Numbered from the stretch's first letter, positions 15,824-24,816 are shown. The stretch: 64,000 nt of DNA from Marinospirillum sp031581385 (GCF_044810985.1 NZ_CP085242.1:2666001-2730000), one strand, 5' to 3'. A program made the numbers and translations. The notes: generated from the sequence alone by a model not told the origin.

Positions 15824-16249
15824 ATGGCTGAACGGCCCCCTTTGCGCCAGTTGGAAACTGACCTGCTCACTGCCGGTCAACTCAGCGTTGAAGATATTAA
15901 AACCCTGGCTGCCGATGGTGTTAAGACACTGATTTTCAATCGCCCGGATGGTGAAAGTGAAGATCAGCCTGCAATGTCCGAGTTGCAAAAAACAGCTGAA
16001 GATCTGGGTATGCAATGGGTTCATCAGCCGGTTATTTCCGGCCAGGTCACTGCCGAGCAGGGGGCTGAATTTGGCAAACTGTATGCTGAGGCCCCCAAAC
16101 CGGTGGTGGCTTTTTGCCGAACCGGGGCACGCTGTGGCTGTCTCTGGGCTTTAAGCCAAAAAGGCCAAAAATCCGGTGATGAGTTGGTTGCCAGTCTGCA
16201 AAAAGCAGGTTTTGATATGCCGGATTTTTTCAAGCGTCTGACTTCCTGA
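15824..16249 (+). CDS. TIGR01244-type rhodanese/phosphatase-like sulfur protein
   Basis: 141 residues of the DUF442/TIGR01244 family, normally fused to or encoded next to persulfide dioxygenase-type MBL proteins (as in Blh). The active-site loop FCRTGARCGCLWAL (~100-113) contains C-x4-R, shaped like a rhodanese loop rather than the C-x5-R of protein phosphatases. It probably transfers sulfane sulfur between the SQR product and glutathione or sulfite. The gap to the upstream gene is 12 bases and AGGAGC precedes the start. Two extra cysteines follow the catalytic one, allowing trisulfide or disulfide exchange. Confidence 0.86.
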   Translation: MAERPPLRQLETDLLTAGQLSVEDIKTLAADGVKTLIFNRPDGESEDQPAMSELQKTAEDLGMQWVHQPVISGQVTAEQGAEFGKLYAEAPKPVVAFCRTGARCGCLWALSQKGQKSGDELVASLQKAGFDMPDFFKRLTS

Positions 16250-16259
16250 ACCTGGGTGC

Positions 16260-18047
16260 ATGAAGCCTAAGACAACAAACAAGCCGTTATCCCATCCTGA
16301 GTTGCAGGGGCCTGCCCTGCGGCAGGGGTTGTGGGGACTGCTGAAAAAGCGTCAGTACAGTCTGCAACTCTTCCAGCAGGATGCCACGGCGGCTTTGATC
16401 GTTACCCTTCTGCTGATCCCCCAGAGTCTTGCCTACGCCCTGCTGGCCGGTCTGCCGCTGCAAGCGGGACTCTACGCCAGTATTCTGCCGGCCATTGCTT
16501 ATGCCCTGGTGGGCAGCAGTGGTGTTCTGGCGGTGGGGCCGGTTGCCATTACCTCCCTGCTGACTTATAGCGCACTTTCCCCGCTGGCCTTGCCCGGCAG
16601 TAATGAATACTTGTCTCTGGCCATTCTTCTGGCCCTGATGTCCAGCGGCTGTCTGTTGCTGATGGGCAGTCTGCGTATGGGTTTTCTGGCCAATTTTCTG
16701 AGCCACCCGGTGATGTCGGCTTTTGTCAGTGCTGCGGCAGTGATTATTCTGCTGAGTCAAATCAAGGGCGTGACCGGAATTCCAGTGGAAAGTGGTCCTC
16801 TGCAGGTGCAGCTCTGGAGTCTGGTTGAGTCTCTGGATCAGCTGCATCCGATGACCCTGGCTCTGGGCCTGGGCTTTGTGGTTTTTCTCTATACCGCCCG
16901 GCATTTTCTGGCTGCTTGGCTGATGCGCCGGGGTGTTGCTCAGGCAACGGCTGCTCTTGTGGCACGCATGGCCCCGCTGATCCTACTGGTTCTGGCAACC
17001 CTCCTGGTTGGCTTGACGGATTTGGATCAGAAAGGCATTAAAATTGTCGGCGAGCTTCCGGTGGGTTTGCCCGAGCTGATTCTGCCCAGTTTCAACAGCG
17101 ATTTATGGGTGACTCTGGTGCCCATGGCCATCATGATCAGCCTGATCGGTTTTGCAGAATCCGTTGCCATCGCCCGCACCTTTGCGGCCAAGCGTCGCCA
17201 GCAGGTGAATTCGAACCGTGAATTGATGGGGCTGGGGTTGGCCAATCTGGCTGCCGGAATCAGTGGCGCTTTTCCGGTCACTGGCGGTTTGTCGCGCACC
17301 GTGGTCAATTACGATGCCGGGGCCGTGACTCCCCTGGCCAGTTTGTTGACCGGGCTGGGCATGATTCTGGTGTTGCTGTTCTTTACCGGCTGGCTCCACT
17401 ACCTGCCCCAGGCGATGCTCTCGGCGGTGATTATTGTTGCCGTTCTGTCCCTGATTGACTGGAAACAGCTGCCTTATTTGTGGCGTTATAGTCGCGGAGA
17501 TGCCTGGGCCTGGCTGGCCACAGCCAGTGGCGTGCTCTTGCTGGGTCTGGAGATCGGTTTGCTGCTGGGGGTGCTGGTTTCCCTGGCGGCCTGGCTGGCC
17601 AAAAACAGTCGCCCGCACATGGCGGTTGTTGGCCGGGTGCCGGGAACTGAGCACTACAGGAATGTGCAACGCTATGAGGTGGAAGTTGATCCTCAGCTGC
17701 TTTCATTGCGTATAGATGAAAGCCTGATGTTTGCCAATGCCCAGGAAGTGGAGCAGCGTGTACTGTTGGAAATCAGTCAGCGTTCCGGGATACGTCACGT
17801 TATCCTGATGGGGTCAGGTATCAATCATATTGATGCCAGTGGTGTGGAAATGCTGGAGCAGTTGAATCTCTTGCTGCAAGAACAGGGGGTCAGTCTGCAC
17901 TTTTCCGAAATCAAGGGGCCGGTATTGGATCGCCTTAAAAACAGCCATTTGCTCAAGTTGTTGACCGGTGAGGTTTTTTTGACTCAGCACCAAGCCGTGA
18001 CGGGCCTGACTGGAAAGCGCCGGGAGACAGAGTCACCCGGCAGCTAA
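16260..18047 (+). CDS. SulP-family sulfate/anion permease with STAS domain
   Basis: 595 residues: about 12-14 membrane segments, the SulP signature in LLIPQSLAYALLAGLP and LYASILPAIAYALVG near residues 52-82, GGLSRTVVNYDAGA near 340, and a cytoplasmic STAS domain from about 470 (LRIDESLMFANAQEVEQRVL, then MGSGINHIDASGVEML). SulP proteins carry sulfate, bicarbonate or other anions. It begins 10 bases after the rhodanese-like gene, so it probably belongs to the sulfide unit. Export of sulfite or sulfate from sulfide oxidation is an attractive idea, but the direction cannot be read from sequence. The ATG lacks a strong ribosome site, suggesting coupling to the upstream gene. Confidence 0.92.
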   Translation: MKPKTTNKPLSHPELQGPALRQGLWGLLKKRQYSLQLFQQDATAALIVTLLLIPQSLAYALLAGLPLQAGLYASILPAIAYALVGSSGVLAVGPVAITSLLTYSALSPLALPGSNEYLSLAILLALMSSGCLLLMGSLRMGFLANFLSHPVMSAFVSAAAVIILLSQIKGVTGIPVESGPLQVQLWSLVESLDQLHPMTLALGLGFVVFLYTARHFLAAWLMRRGVAQATAALVARMAPLILLVLATLLVGLTDLDQKGIKIVGELPVGLPELILPSFNSDLWVTLVPMAIMISLIGFAESVAIARTFAAKRRQQVNSNRELMGLGLANLAAGISGAFPVTGGLSRTVVNYDAGAVTPLASLLTGLGMILVLLFFTGWLHYLPQAMLSAVIIVAVLSLIDWKQLPYLWRYSRGDAWAWLATASGVLLLGLEIGLLLGVLVSLAAWLAKNSRPHMAVVGRVPGTEHYRNVQRYEVEVDPQLLSLRIDESLMFANAQEVEQRVLLEISQRSGIRHVILMGSGINHIDASGVEMLEQLNLLLQEQGVSLHFSEIKGPVLDRLKNSHLLKLLTGEVFLTQHQAVTGLTGKRRETESPGS

Positions 18048-18055
18048 GACGCCGA

Positions 18056-18181
18056 TTAAAACAGCACCTTGGCCCAGCCAATCGCTGCAGGCAGAAGTGG
18101 CATGGCCAGAAGTACGACCAATCCAATCGGAAACCAGAGAATACTGGCGCTGTCTTGAAACGTCTCGGATGAAGCGGACAT
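18056..18181 (-). CDS. 41-residue single-helix membrane peptide
   Basis: A short frame encodes 41 residues: polar start MSASSETFQDSAS, then one hydrophobic helix from ILWFPIGLVVLL through PAAIGWAKVLF. AAGAGG lies 5 bases before the ATG, a good ribosome site in an otherwise gene-free gap. The stop lies 9 bases past the SulP stop, so the genes are tail-to-tail. The combination of ribosome site, clean transmembrane segment and full use of the gap supports a real small protein. Function unknown; it might be a subunit of a membrane complex. Chance remains possible for so short a frame. Confidence 0.55.
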   Translation of the reverse strand: MSASSETFQDSASILWFPIGLVVLLAMPLLPAAIGWAKVLF

Positions 18182-18263
18182 AAAAACCTCTTGAAATGCA
18201 TGGAAGTTGATTTAGATCAACTTTTGCATTTTATCCTGATGAAGTTTTTATGTCACCTGCAGC

Positions 18264-19112
18264 CTAGTACATCAGCGTAAAGAGTTTGCGCCGGGTTTGA
18301 ATGACCAGGGGATTGCCTTCACCCAGAAGAGCAAACACTTCCAGCAGTGTCTTGTGGGCACTGCCTTCATCATAGCCGCGATCATCCCGGATAATGGCCA
18401 TCAGCAGATCGACAGCCTTGTCATAGTCTGCCTGCACCAGGGCTGCAAGTGCTTTCAGGTAGCGGGCTTCACTGTCGTCCCGGTCACCCAGGGCAGCCAG
18501 TTCCTCGGCTGAAGGGGCTTTTTCGGCAAATTTAAGGCCTGCGCGTAATCCCTGAACATCAGGGCGGCCTTTTTCGGTTTCCGGTAAATTGTCCAACACG
18601 GCTTTGGCATCCTGGGCCTGGCTTTTTTGCAGCAGGACGCGTGCCAATTCAATCTGCAGGTCATAATCTTCGGGCAGCTGGCTAATGGCCTGCTGCAGCA
18701 GCATCTGGGCCTGATCGAGCTCTTCGGCACCCACAAGCTGTTTGATCTGTTCTTTTAACTGGGCAACCGGGTTGCTGAGATGAGGCTCCAGGAAGGCACG
18801 GATTTCACTTTCTGGCTTGGCGCCGTTGAACTGGTCAAGGAGTTGCCCCTGGCTGACCAGCATAACCGTGGGAACACTGCGTACCTGAAACTGGGCAGCC
18901 AGCTCCTGCTGTTCCTCAATGTTGACCTTGGCGAGGATAAACTGGCCCTGGTATTCCTCGGCCAGCTTGGTCAGGATCGGCAGCAGTTGTTTGCAGGGTG
19001 CACACCAGTCCGCCCAGAAGTCCACCAGCACCGGCTGCTGCATGGAGCCTTCCAGAATGACCTGCTGAAAATTTTCGAGGGTGATATCAATGATGTAAGG
19101 GGAATTGCTCAT
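18264..19112 (-). CDS. cnoX: CnoX/YbbN-type thioredoxin-TPR chaperedoxin
   Basis: 282 residues: an N-terminal thioredoxin domain with DFWADWCAPCKQLLP (C37 and C40) and cis-proline in VRSVPTVML, then a C-terminal tetratricopeptide part (~115-282) with repeated helices such as ELDQAQMLLQQAISQLPEDYDL. This is the architecture of CnoX, which binds unfolding proteins under oxidative chlorine stress and hands them to GroEL or DnaK. E. coli CnoX has a single Cys (SxxC); this one keeps the full CxxC and may therefore be a working oxidoreductase. It stands alone, with DUF2628-like and ettA genes upstream on the same strand. Confidence 0.9.
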   Translation of the reverse strand: MSNSPYIIDITLENFQQVILEGSMQQPVLVDFWADWCAPCKQLLPILTKLAEEYQGQFILAKVNIEEQQELAAQFQVRSVPTVMLVSQGQLLDQFNGAKPESEIRAFLEPHLSNPVAQLKEQIKQLVGAEELDQAQMLLQQAISQLPEDYDLQIELARVLLQKSQAQDAKAVLDNLPETEKGRPDVQGLRAGLKFAEKAPSAEELAALGDRDDSEARYLKALAALVQADYDKAVDLLMAIIRDDRGYDEGSAHKTLLEVFALLGEGNPLVIQTRRKLFTLMY

Positions 19113-19198
19113 GCGGCATCCTGTTTCCAGTAATAGAATTTATACAGAGTAATGGAGGCTGGCCGCTAAAAATTCAAGATGACTTTAGAGGCGGGTGC

Positions 19199-19720
19199 TT
19201 AGCGTTTCTTCCAGGGACGGGCATTAAAATCAGGCGGCGGTGGCTGATTGCTGTTGGGCGCGGCATTGTCACGCACATCCCGGAAATCCTTACCAAAGCG
19301 CGGCCCTTGTTGCTGGGGTTCTTTTCTTGTCTGGGCGTTTTCTTCCTGGACTTTTTCACTGCGTTTGACGGCCTTGATGGCATGCGAAGCTGACTGGGTA
19401 TTGATGCGCTTGACCAGTTGATAGCCTTGGTTTTCCAGCTTGTTGCAATACCATTGCTGGCCCTGGGCTCCAGCCCAGAGTGGCAGCAGTGCCACACCGG
19501 CCACGGCCGAAAGCATCAACAAGGGCGAGTTGAGCTGGGCACCGGCAACAGCAGCGACCCCCATCAATACAAAGCCCATGAACAGCAAAAAGGCTTTACC
19601 CCAGAGGCTGTTGGCTGCAGCCCACAGGAAGCTGGCAAGAAAAGCGCCCAGGCTGAAGCCTACCGGAACAGCCTGATAGCTTTTCTTCTTGCTATGTTGA
19701 TAGACACGAAAAACCGGCAT
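19199..19720 (-). CDS. DUF2628-like inner-membrane protein
   Basis: 173 residues. The start MPVFRVYQH followed by VPVGFSLGAFLASFLWAAANSLWGKA matches the DUF2628 pattern of an amphipathic entry and two or three hydrophobic helices (25-85). After residue 95 comes a soluble tail rich in Lys, Gln and Pro (QTRKEPQQQGPRFGKDF and QPPPPDFNARPWKKR), predicted disordered. Function unknown. It lies on the same strand as cnoX, 86 bases upstream of it. No signal peptide is cleaved; it is probably an integral inner-membrane protein with a cytoplasmic tail. Confidence 0.72.
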   Translation of the reverse strand: MPVFRVYQHSKKKSYQAVPVGFSLGAFLASFLWAAANSLWGKAFLLFMGFVLMGVAAVAGAQLNSPLLMLSAVAGVALLPLWAGAQGQQWYCNKLENQGYQLVKRINTQSASHAIKAVKRSEKVQEENAQTRKEPQQQGPRFGKDFRDVRDNAAPNSNQPPPPDFNARPWKKR

Positions 19721-19841
19721 CCTCTGCTTGAATCCCTGATTGGTTAATAACAGTTGCTACGGATTATCCCTGGAAACTGGGGGTGACTTCCAGTGCTCCA
19801 GGGTAACAGCTTGTTGCCTGACTTCTCCACTGAGGTAAGGA

Positions 19842-21503
19842 TCAGGCATCAATACGCTTGTATTTCATCCTTTTTGGCGTGTCATTGCCAACCCTTTTTT
19901 TGTGATCCTCTTCATATTCCTGATAATTACCTTCAAAGAAGACCACCTTGGAATCACCTTCGTAGGCCAGAATATGGGTGGCAATGCGATCCAGGAACCA
20001 GCGATCGTGCGAAATCACCAGGGCACAGCCGGGGAAAGCCAGCAGGGCTTCTTCCAGAGCGCGCAGGGTCTCGATGTCCAGGTCGTTGGAGGGCTCATCC
20101 AGCAGCAGTACATTGCCGCCCTGTTTCAGAGTCAGGGCCAGGTGCAGACGACCCCGCTCACCGCCGGACAGATCGCCAACGCGTTTCTGTTGGTCATTGC
20201 CCTTGAAGTTGAAGCGACCCACATAGGCGCGTGAGGGCATTTCCACACTGCCGACCTTGAGGATATCCGCACCATCGGAGACGGCCTCAAACACGGTTTT
20301 CTGATCTTCCAGCCCTTCGCGTGACTGGTCAACACTGGCCAGCTGCACGGTTTCCCCAATGACCACTTCACCGGAATCGGGTTGCTCCTTGCCTTCAATC
20401 AGTTTGAAGAGGGTGGATTTACCGGCCCCGTTACCGCCAACCACGCCGACAATCGCACCCTTGGGTACGCTGAAGTCGAGGTTTTCAAACAGCAGATTGC
20501 CTTCAAAACCCTTGCTGACATTGTGGAATTCTATGACCTTGTCACCCAGACGCGGGCCGGGTGGAATGTAGATTTCGTTGGTTTCGTTGCGCTTTTGGAA
20601 TTCCTGGCTGGAGAGTTCTTCAAACTGCTTCAGGCGGGCCTTGGATTTGGTCTGGCGACCCTTGCTGCCCTGACGTACCCATTCCAGCTCATGTTGCACG
20701 GCTTTGTGATGGGCGGCCTCCTGCTTGGCTTCTGTTTGCAGGCGATTTTCCTTGGCTTCCAGCCAGGAAGAATAGTTGCCTTCAAAAGGAATCCCCATGC
20801 CTCGGTCAAGCTCCAGAATCCAGCCGGCGACATTGTCCAGAAAGTAGCGATCGTGGGTAATGGCGACCACGGTGCCGGAATAGTCATGGAGGAAGCGTTC
20901 CAGCCAGGCAACCGATTCGGCATCCAGGTGGTTGGTGGGCTCGTCCAGCAGCAGCATGTCCGGGCCGGAAAGCAGCAGGCGGCAAAGAGCAACGCGGCGT
21001 TTTTCACCCCCGGAAAGGTTGTCCACCTTGGCATCCCAGTCGGGAAGGCGCAGGGCATCGGCGGCGACTTCCAGCTTGCGCTCCAGATTGTGGGCATCGG
21101 AGGCTTCAATGATGTTTTCCAGTTTGGCCTGCTCGGCAGCCAGGGCATCAAAATCGGCATCCGGGTCTGCATAGGCGGCATAGACTTCATCCAGCCTGGC
21201 CTGGGCATCCTTGACTTCGGAAACCGCTTCTTCAACGCATTCCTTGACGGTTTTTTCCGGGTCCAGCTGCGGTTCCTGAGGCAGGTAGCCGACATTGATG
21301 CCGGGCATGGGGCGGGCTTCGCCATGAAAATCTTTATCAACACCGGCCATGATGCGCAGCAGGGTGGATTTACCGGCACCATTCAAACCCAGAACACCGA
21401 TTTTGGCACCGGGGAAAAAAGAAAGAGAAATGTCTTTGAGAATGTCTTTTTTGGGGGGAATGGTTTTACCCACCTGGTGCATGGTGTAAACATACTGTGC
21501 CAT
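19842..21503 (-). CDS. ettA: Energy-dependent translational throttle EttA (ABC-F ATPase)
   Basis: 553 residues counted from the ATG at 21503. An in-frame extension to 21641 is rejected because known EttA starts MAQxVYTM and an AGGAG sits upstream of this ATG. Two ABC cassettes: Walker A GLNGAGKST and GGNGAGKST, signatures LSGGEKRR and LSGGERGR, Walker B MLLLDEPTNHLDAES and VLLLDEPSNDLDIET. The arm between the first Walker A and its signature (PDADFDALAAEQAKLE region) and the linker with RNETNEIYIPPGPRLG are EttA-specific. EttA sits in the ribosomal E site and gates entry into elongation according to the ADP/ATP ratio. Divergent from glyA. Confidence 0.97.
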   Translation of the reverse strand: MAQYVYTMHQVGKTIPPKKDILKDISLSFFPGAKIGVLGLNGAGKSTLLRIMAGVDKDFHGEARPMPGINVGYLPQEPQLDPEKTVKECVEEAVSEVKDAQARLDEVYAAYADPDADFDALAAEQAKLENIIEASDAHNLERKLEVAADALRLPDWDAKVDNLSGGEKRRVALCRLLLSGPDMLLLDEPTNHLDAESVAWLERFLHDYSGTVVAITHDRYFLDNVAGWILELDRGMGIPFEGNYSSWLEAKENRLQTEAKQEAAHHKAVQHELEWVRQGSKGRQTKSKARLKQFEELSSQEFQKRNETNEIYIPPGPRLGDKVIEFHNVSKGFEGNLLFENLDFSVPKGAIVGVVGGNGAGKSTLFKLIEGKEQPDSGEVVIGETVQLASVDQSREGLEDQKTVFEAVSDGADILKVGSVEMPSRAYVGRFNFKGNDQQKRVGDLSGGERGRLHLALTLKQGGNVLLLDEPSNDLDIETLRALEEALLAFPGCALVISHDRWFLDRIATHILAYEGDSKVVFFEGNYQEYEEDHKKRVGNDTPKRMKYKRIDA

Positions 21504-21701
21504 AAACTGCGTTAACTCCTGTGAACTTGTGCCGCATGTCGCTATGAATAAAAGGGAATGATAGGGGCAAGAAGCCCAGAATACCAGATGAAATCCATTC
21601 AAGCAGGTCGGGTGATTTTTTTGATAGGAAGCCCTGCCCACACTGAGGTAGAATAGTGGTCTTCAATTTTTGTAACCTAGTCCAAGCCCACCGGGGAAGC
21701 C

Positions 21702-22961
21702 ATGTTTAGTCGTAAAATGAATATTGCTGATTTTGATGCTGATATCTGGTCTGCCATGCAGGAAGAAGTTCAGCGTCAGGAAGATCATATCGAGCTGATT
21801 GCATCGGAAAACTACACCAGCCCCAGAGTGATGGAGGCACAGGGTAGCCTGCTGACCAACAAATACGCTGAAGGCTATCCAGGCAAGCGCTACTATGGCG
21901 GTTGTGAATTTGTTGATAAGGCCGAGCAGCTGGCTATCGATCGTGCCTGTGAGCTGTTTGGTGCAACCTACGCCAATGTTCAGCCTCACTCCGGCTCCCA
22001 GGCCAACTCGGCAGTCTTTCTGGCCCTGGTCAAACCCGGTGATACCGTATTAGGCATGAGCCTGGCCGAAGGCGGTCACCTGACCCACGGTGCCAAGCCC
22101 AACTTCTCCGGCAAGCTTTACAATGCCATCCAGTATGGCCTCAATCCTGATACCGGCGAAATCGATTACGCCGAAGTGGAGCGCCTGGCGGTGGAGCATC
22201 AGCCCAAGATGATCATTGCCGGTTTCTCGGCCTATTCCAAGATCATTGACTGGGCAAAATTCCGGGAAATTGCTGACAAGGTGGGTGCCTACCTATTTGT
22301 GGATATGGCTCATGTTGCCGGTTTGATCGCAGCGGGTGTTTACCCCAGCCCCATGCAGCATGCTCACGTAGTCACCACCACAACCCACAAGACTCTGCGC
22401 GGCCCCCGCGGTGGCCTGATACTGTCGGCCTGCAACGATGAAGACATCTACAAGAAACTGAACTCGGCTGTTTTCCCCGGTGGCCAGGGTGGCCCTTTGA
22501 TGCACGTGATTGCCGCCAAGGCCATCTGCTTCAAGGAAGCCATGAGTGATGAATTCAAGACCTATCAGCAGCAAGTCGTCAAAAATGCCCAGGCCATGGC
22601 AAAAGTGGTCATGGAGCGTGGCTATGATGTGGTTTCCAATGGCACCGAAGATCACCTCTTCCTGCTCAGCCTGATTTCCAAAGGCCTGACCGGCAAAGAA
22701 GCCGATGCCGCCCTGGGCGCAGCCCACATCACCGTGAACAAAAATGCCGTTCCCAAAGACCCCCAGAGTCCTTTTGTGACTTCCGGCCTGCGCATCGGCA
22801 CACCTGCCGTGACCACACGTGGCTTCAAGGAAGCTGAGTGCTCCGAACTGGCGGGCTGGATCTGCGATATCCTGGATGACATCAACAACACCCAGGTTCA
22901 GGAAGCTGTGAAGAAAAAAGCCGCTGAACTCTGTGCCCGTTTCCCTGTTTATCAGGATTAA
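21702..22961 (+). CDS. glyA: Serine hydroxymethyltransferase
   Basis: 419 residues, the usual length. Conserved blocks: ELIASENYTSP (~28-38), YAEGYPGKRYYGGCE (~53-67), GLIAAGVYPSP, and the PLP lysine in VVTTTTHKTLRGPRGG (~223-238). The enzyme interconverts serine and glycine with tetrahydrofolate and supplies one-carbon units. Folate links elsewhere in the window are only folM. The gene is monocistronic by spacing, divergent from ettA across a 198-base promoter region, and followed by nrdR after 79 bases, the common glyA-nrdR order of gammaproteobacteria. Confidence 0.98.
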   Translation: MFSRKMNIADFDADIWSAMQEEVQRQEDHIELIASENYTSPRVMEAQGSLLTNKYAEGYPGKRYYGGCEFVDKAEQLAIDRACELFGATYANVQPHSGSQANSAVFLALVKPGDTVLGMSLAEGGHLTHGAKPNFSGKLYNAIQYGLNPDTGEIDYAEVERLAVEHQPKMIIAGFSAYSKIIDWAKFREIADKVGAYLFVDMAHVAGLIAAGVYPSPMQHAHVVTTTTHKTLRGPRGGLILSACNDEDIYKKLNSAVFPGGQGGPLMHVIAAKAICFKEAMSDEFKTYQQQVVKNAQAMAKVVMERGYDVVSNGTEDHLFLLSLISKGLTGKEADAALGAAHITVNKNAVPKDPQSPFVTSGLRIGTPAVTTRGFKEAECSELAGWICDILDDINNTQVQEAVKKKAAELCARFPVYQD

Positions 22962-23040
22962 TGGAAAGTTTCCGCCGGGGTGCATTTGCAGGTAGAATAG
23001 AAGTTCTTGCAATTTTCCCTGCACTCCGGCGGTGGATGTC

Positions 23041-23514
23041 ATGTATTGCCCTTTCTGTGGTGCCGAAGAAACAAAAGTGAACGACTCGCGTCTGGTTGCC
23101 GGTGGTGACCAGGTGCGTCGTCGTCGTCAGTGTGTCTCCTGCGGTGAACGCTTCACCACCTATGAAACAGCCGAGCTTTTGATGCCGCGTGTAGTCAAGC
23201 GCGATGGCTCCCGTGAAGTTTTTGATGAAGCCAAATTGCGTGTCGGCTTGCAGAGGGCTTTGGAAAAAAGGCCTGTGGATACCGAAGCCCTGGAAGCCGC
23301 TCTGGAACGCATACGTCAACAACTGCGGGCCAGTGGTGAAAGAGAAGTGCCTTCCCTGCAGGTGGGTGAACTGGTCATGCAGCAGCTTAAAAGGCTGGAT
23401 CAAGTGGCTTATATTCGTTTTGCCTCCGTTTATCGTCAATTCAAGGATCTGGATGAATTTCGGGCGGAAATTGATCAGCTTTCGGCCAATCCGGGCAGCG
23501 TTGACGAGTCCTGA
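23041..23514 (+). CDS. nrdR: Transcriptional repressor NrdR
   Basis: 157 residues from the ATG at 23041, giving the family start MYCPFC; a GTG three codons earlier is in frame but not typical. Zinc-ribbon cysteines C3, C6, C31 and C34 are all present, followed by an ATP-cone domain (VVKRDGSREVFDEAKLR). NrdR senses nucleotide levels through the cone and represses ribonucleotide reductase genes. It precedes the riboflavin genes as in many proteobacteria (nrdR-ribD), here with a 174-base gap. Confidence 0.97.
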   Translation: MYCPFCGAEETKVNDSRLVAGGDQVRRRRQCVSCGERFTTYETAELLMPRVVKRDGSREVFDEAKLRVGLQRALEKRPVDTEALEAALERIRQQLRASGEREVPSLQVGELVMQQLKRLDQVAYIRFASVYRQFKDLDEFRAEIDQLSANPGSVDES

Positions 23515-23688
23515 AGACGAGGGTTCAGGGGCGAGGTGCTGCCTGTTCAGGACGCGTGAATACATCCCTGTAAGCTCTGGCTGCAACTTCCTGTTGCAGA
23601 CAGCCTGAACCAGGCACACCTTGCCCAGATCTTTAAGCAGGCAGCAAGTTTCAGACAGCAGCAAGCTTCAAAACAGGAAAGATAGTCA
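23515..23688 (+). other. Structured spacer between nrdR and ribD
   Basis: This 174-base gap holds no gene. A perfect 7-bp hairpin CTGCAAC-TTCCT-GTTGCAG lies at 23581-23599 without a T-run. I looked for the conserved core of the FMN (RFN) riboswitch often found before rib genes and did not find it. It may be a dispersed intergenic palindrome. Confidence 0.45.
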
Positions 23689-24801
23689 GTGTCCCACGCA
23701 GCATACATGGCTCAAGCCATTCAACTGGCCCGCAAGGGTTGGTACACCACCCGCCCCAATCCACGGGTCGGGTGTGTACTGGTGCATGACGGCCAAGTGG
23801 TTGGTCAGGGCAGTCACCTGAAAGCCGGTGAACCTCATGCCGAAGTGCATGCTCTGCGTGAAGCCGGGGAGCTGGCTCGGGGTGCGGATGCTTATGTTAC
23901 GCTGGAACCCTGTAGTCATCAGGGCCGCACGCCCCCTTGCGCCGATGCCCTGGTCGAGGCCGGTGTGAAACGGGTTTTTGTGGGGATGCAAGACCCCAAT
24001 CCTCTGGTGGCGGGGCGAGGTTTGGCACGGCTGGAAACAGCCGGTATCCAGGTCTCTTCAGGCCTGCTGGAAGACCAGGCCAGAGCCCTGAATCCCGGAT
24101 TTATTAAAAGAATGCAAACAGGCAGGCCTTGGGTGGTTGCCAAGCAGGCAGCGAGCCTGGATGGCCGTACGGCGATGGCTTCGGGAGAATCCCAATGGAT
24201 TACCGGCCCCGAAGCAAGAGCGGATGTGCAAAAGTTGCGTGCTGCCAGCTGCGCCATTATTACGGGAGTGGACAGTCTGCTGGCCGATAACAGCAGACTG
24301 ACAGTTCGTGAGCCAGGTTTTACCCAGCTTTATGGTTTCAGTCAGCCCCTGCGCGTTATTCTCGATTCACAATTGCGCACTCCGCCCGAAGCTGAGATTT
24401 TTCAGCAATCGGGTAGTACACTGGTCATTACTCAGCAGGCCAGTATCAAAAACAGAGTAGAACAAAGAGGTGCCTTGCAGCAGGTGGGTGCCGAAGTCCT
24501 GGCCGTGCCGACAGCAGCAACCGCAACGGGTCTGGATCTTTCTGCGGTGTTGTTGTTGCTGGCAGAAAGAAACTGCAACCAAGTGATGATTGAAGCAGGT
24601 GCCCGTTTGACGGGTGCTTTTATGCAGCAACAGCTGCTGGATGAACTCTGGCTTTATCTGGCTCCCAAGTTTCTGGGCTCGGCTGCCCGGGGGCTGCTGG
24701 ATCTGCCCGGTCTGGAAAGTCTGGCACAAGCACCGCAAATGCAAGTGACGGATGTGCGTGCTGTGGGTCAGGATTGGCGTTTCCAGCTTGTTAAGAACTG
24801 A
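23689..24801 (+). CDS. ribD: Bifunctional riboflavin deaminase/reductase RibD
   Basis: 370 residues. The N-terminal deaminase domain has the zinc motif HAEVHAL (~46-52) and PCSHQGRTPPC (~71-81); the C-terminal reductase domain has ASLDGRTAMASGESQWIT (~155-172) and later IEAGARLTGAFM. The enzyme performs the second and third steps of riboflavin synthesis. The start is GTG at 23689 with an AGGAAAG site about 8 bases before; an ATG six codons in is possible. Followed 15 bases later by ribBA. Confidence 0.96.
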   Translation: MSHAAYMAQAIQLARKGWYTTRPNPRVGCVLVHDGQVVGQGSHLKAGEPHAEVHALREAGELARGADAYVTLEPCSHQGRTPPCADALVEAGVKRVFVGMQDPNPLVAGRGLARLETAGIQVSSGLLEDQARALNPGFIKRMQTGRPWVVAKQAASLDGRTAMASGESQWITGPEARADVQKLRAASCAIITGVDSLLADNSRLTVREPGFTQLYGFSQPLRVILDSQLRTPPEAEIFQQSGSTLVITQQASIKNRVEQRGALQQVGAEVLAVPTAATATGLDLSAVLLLLAERNCNQVMIEAGARLTGAFMQQQLLDELWLYLAPKFLGSAARGLLDLPGLESLAQAPQMQVTDVRAVGQDWRFQLVKN

Positions 24802-24816
24802 ATTCAAGAGAGCACT

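Noticed and set aside
20382..21515. A 377-codon open frame on the plus strand
   Set aside because: It is fully antisense to ettA, whose protein is clearly recognisable; the antisense product has no known domain and reflects codon bias.
23515..23688. FMN riboswitch before the riboflavin genes
   Set aside because: The conserved RFN core was looked for and not found.
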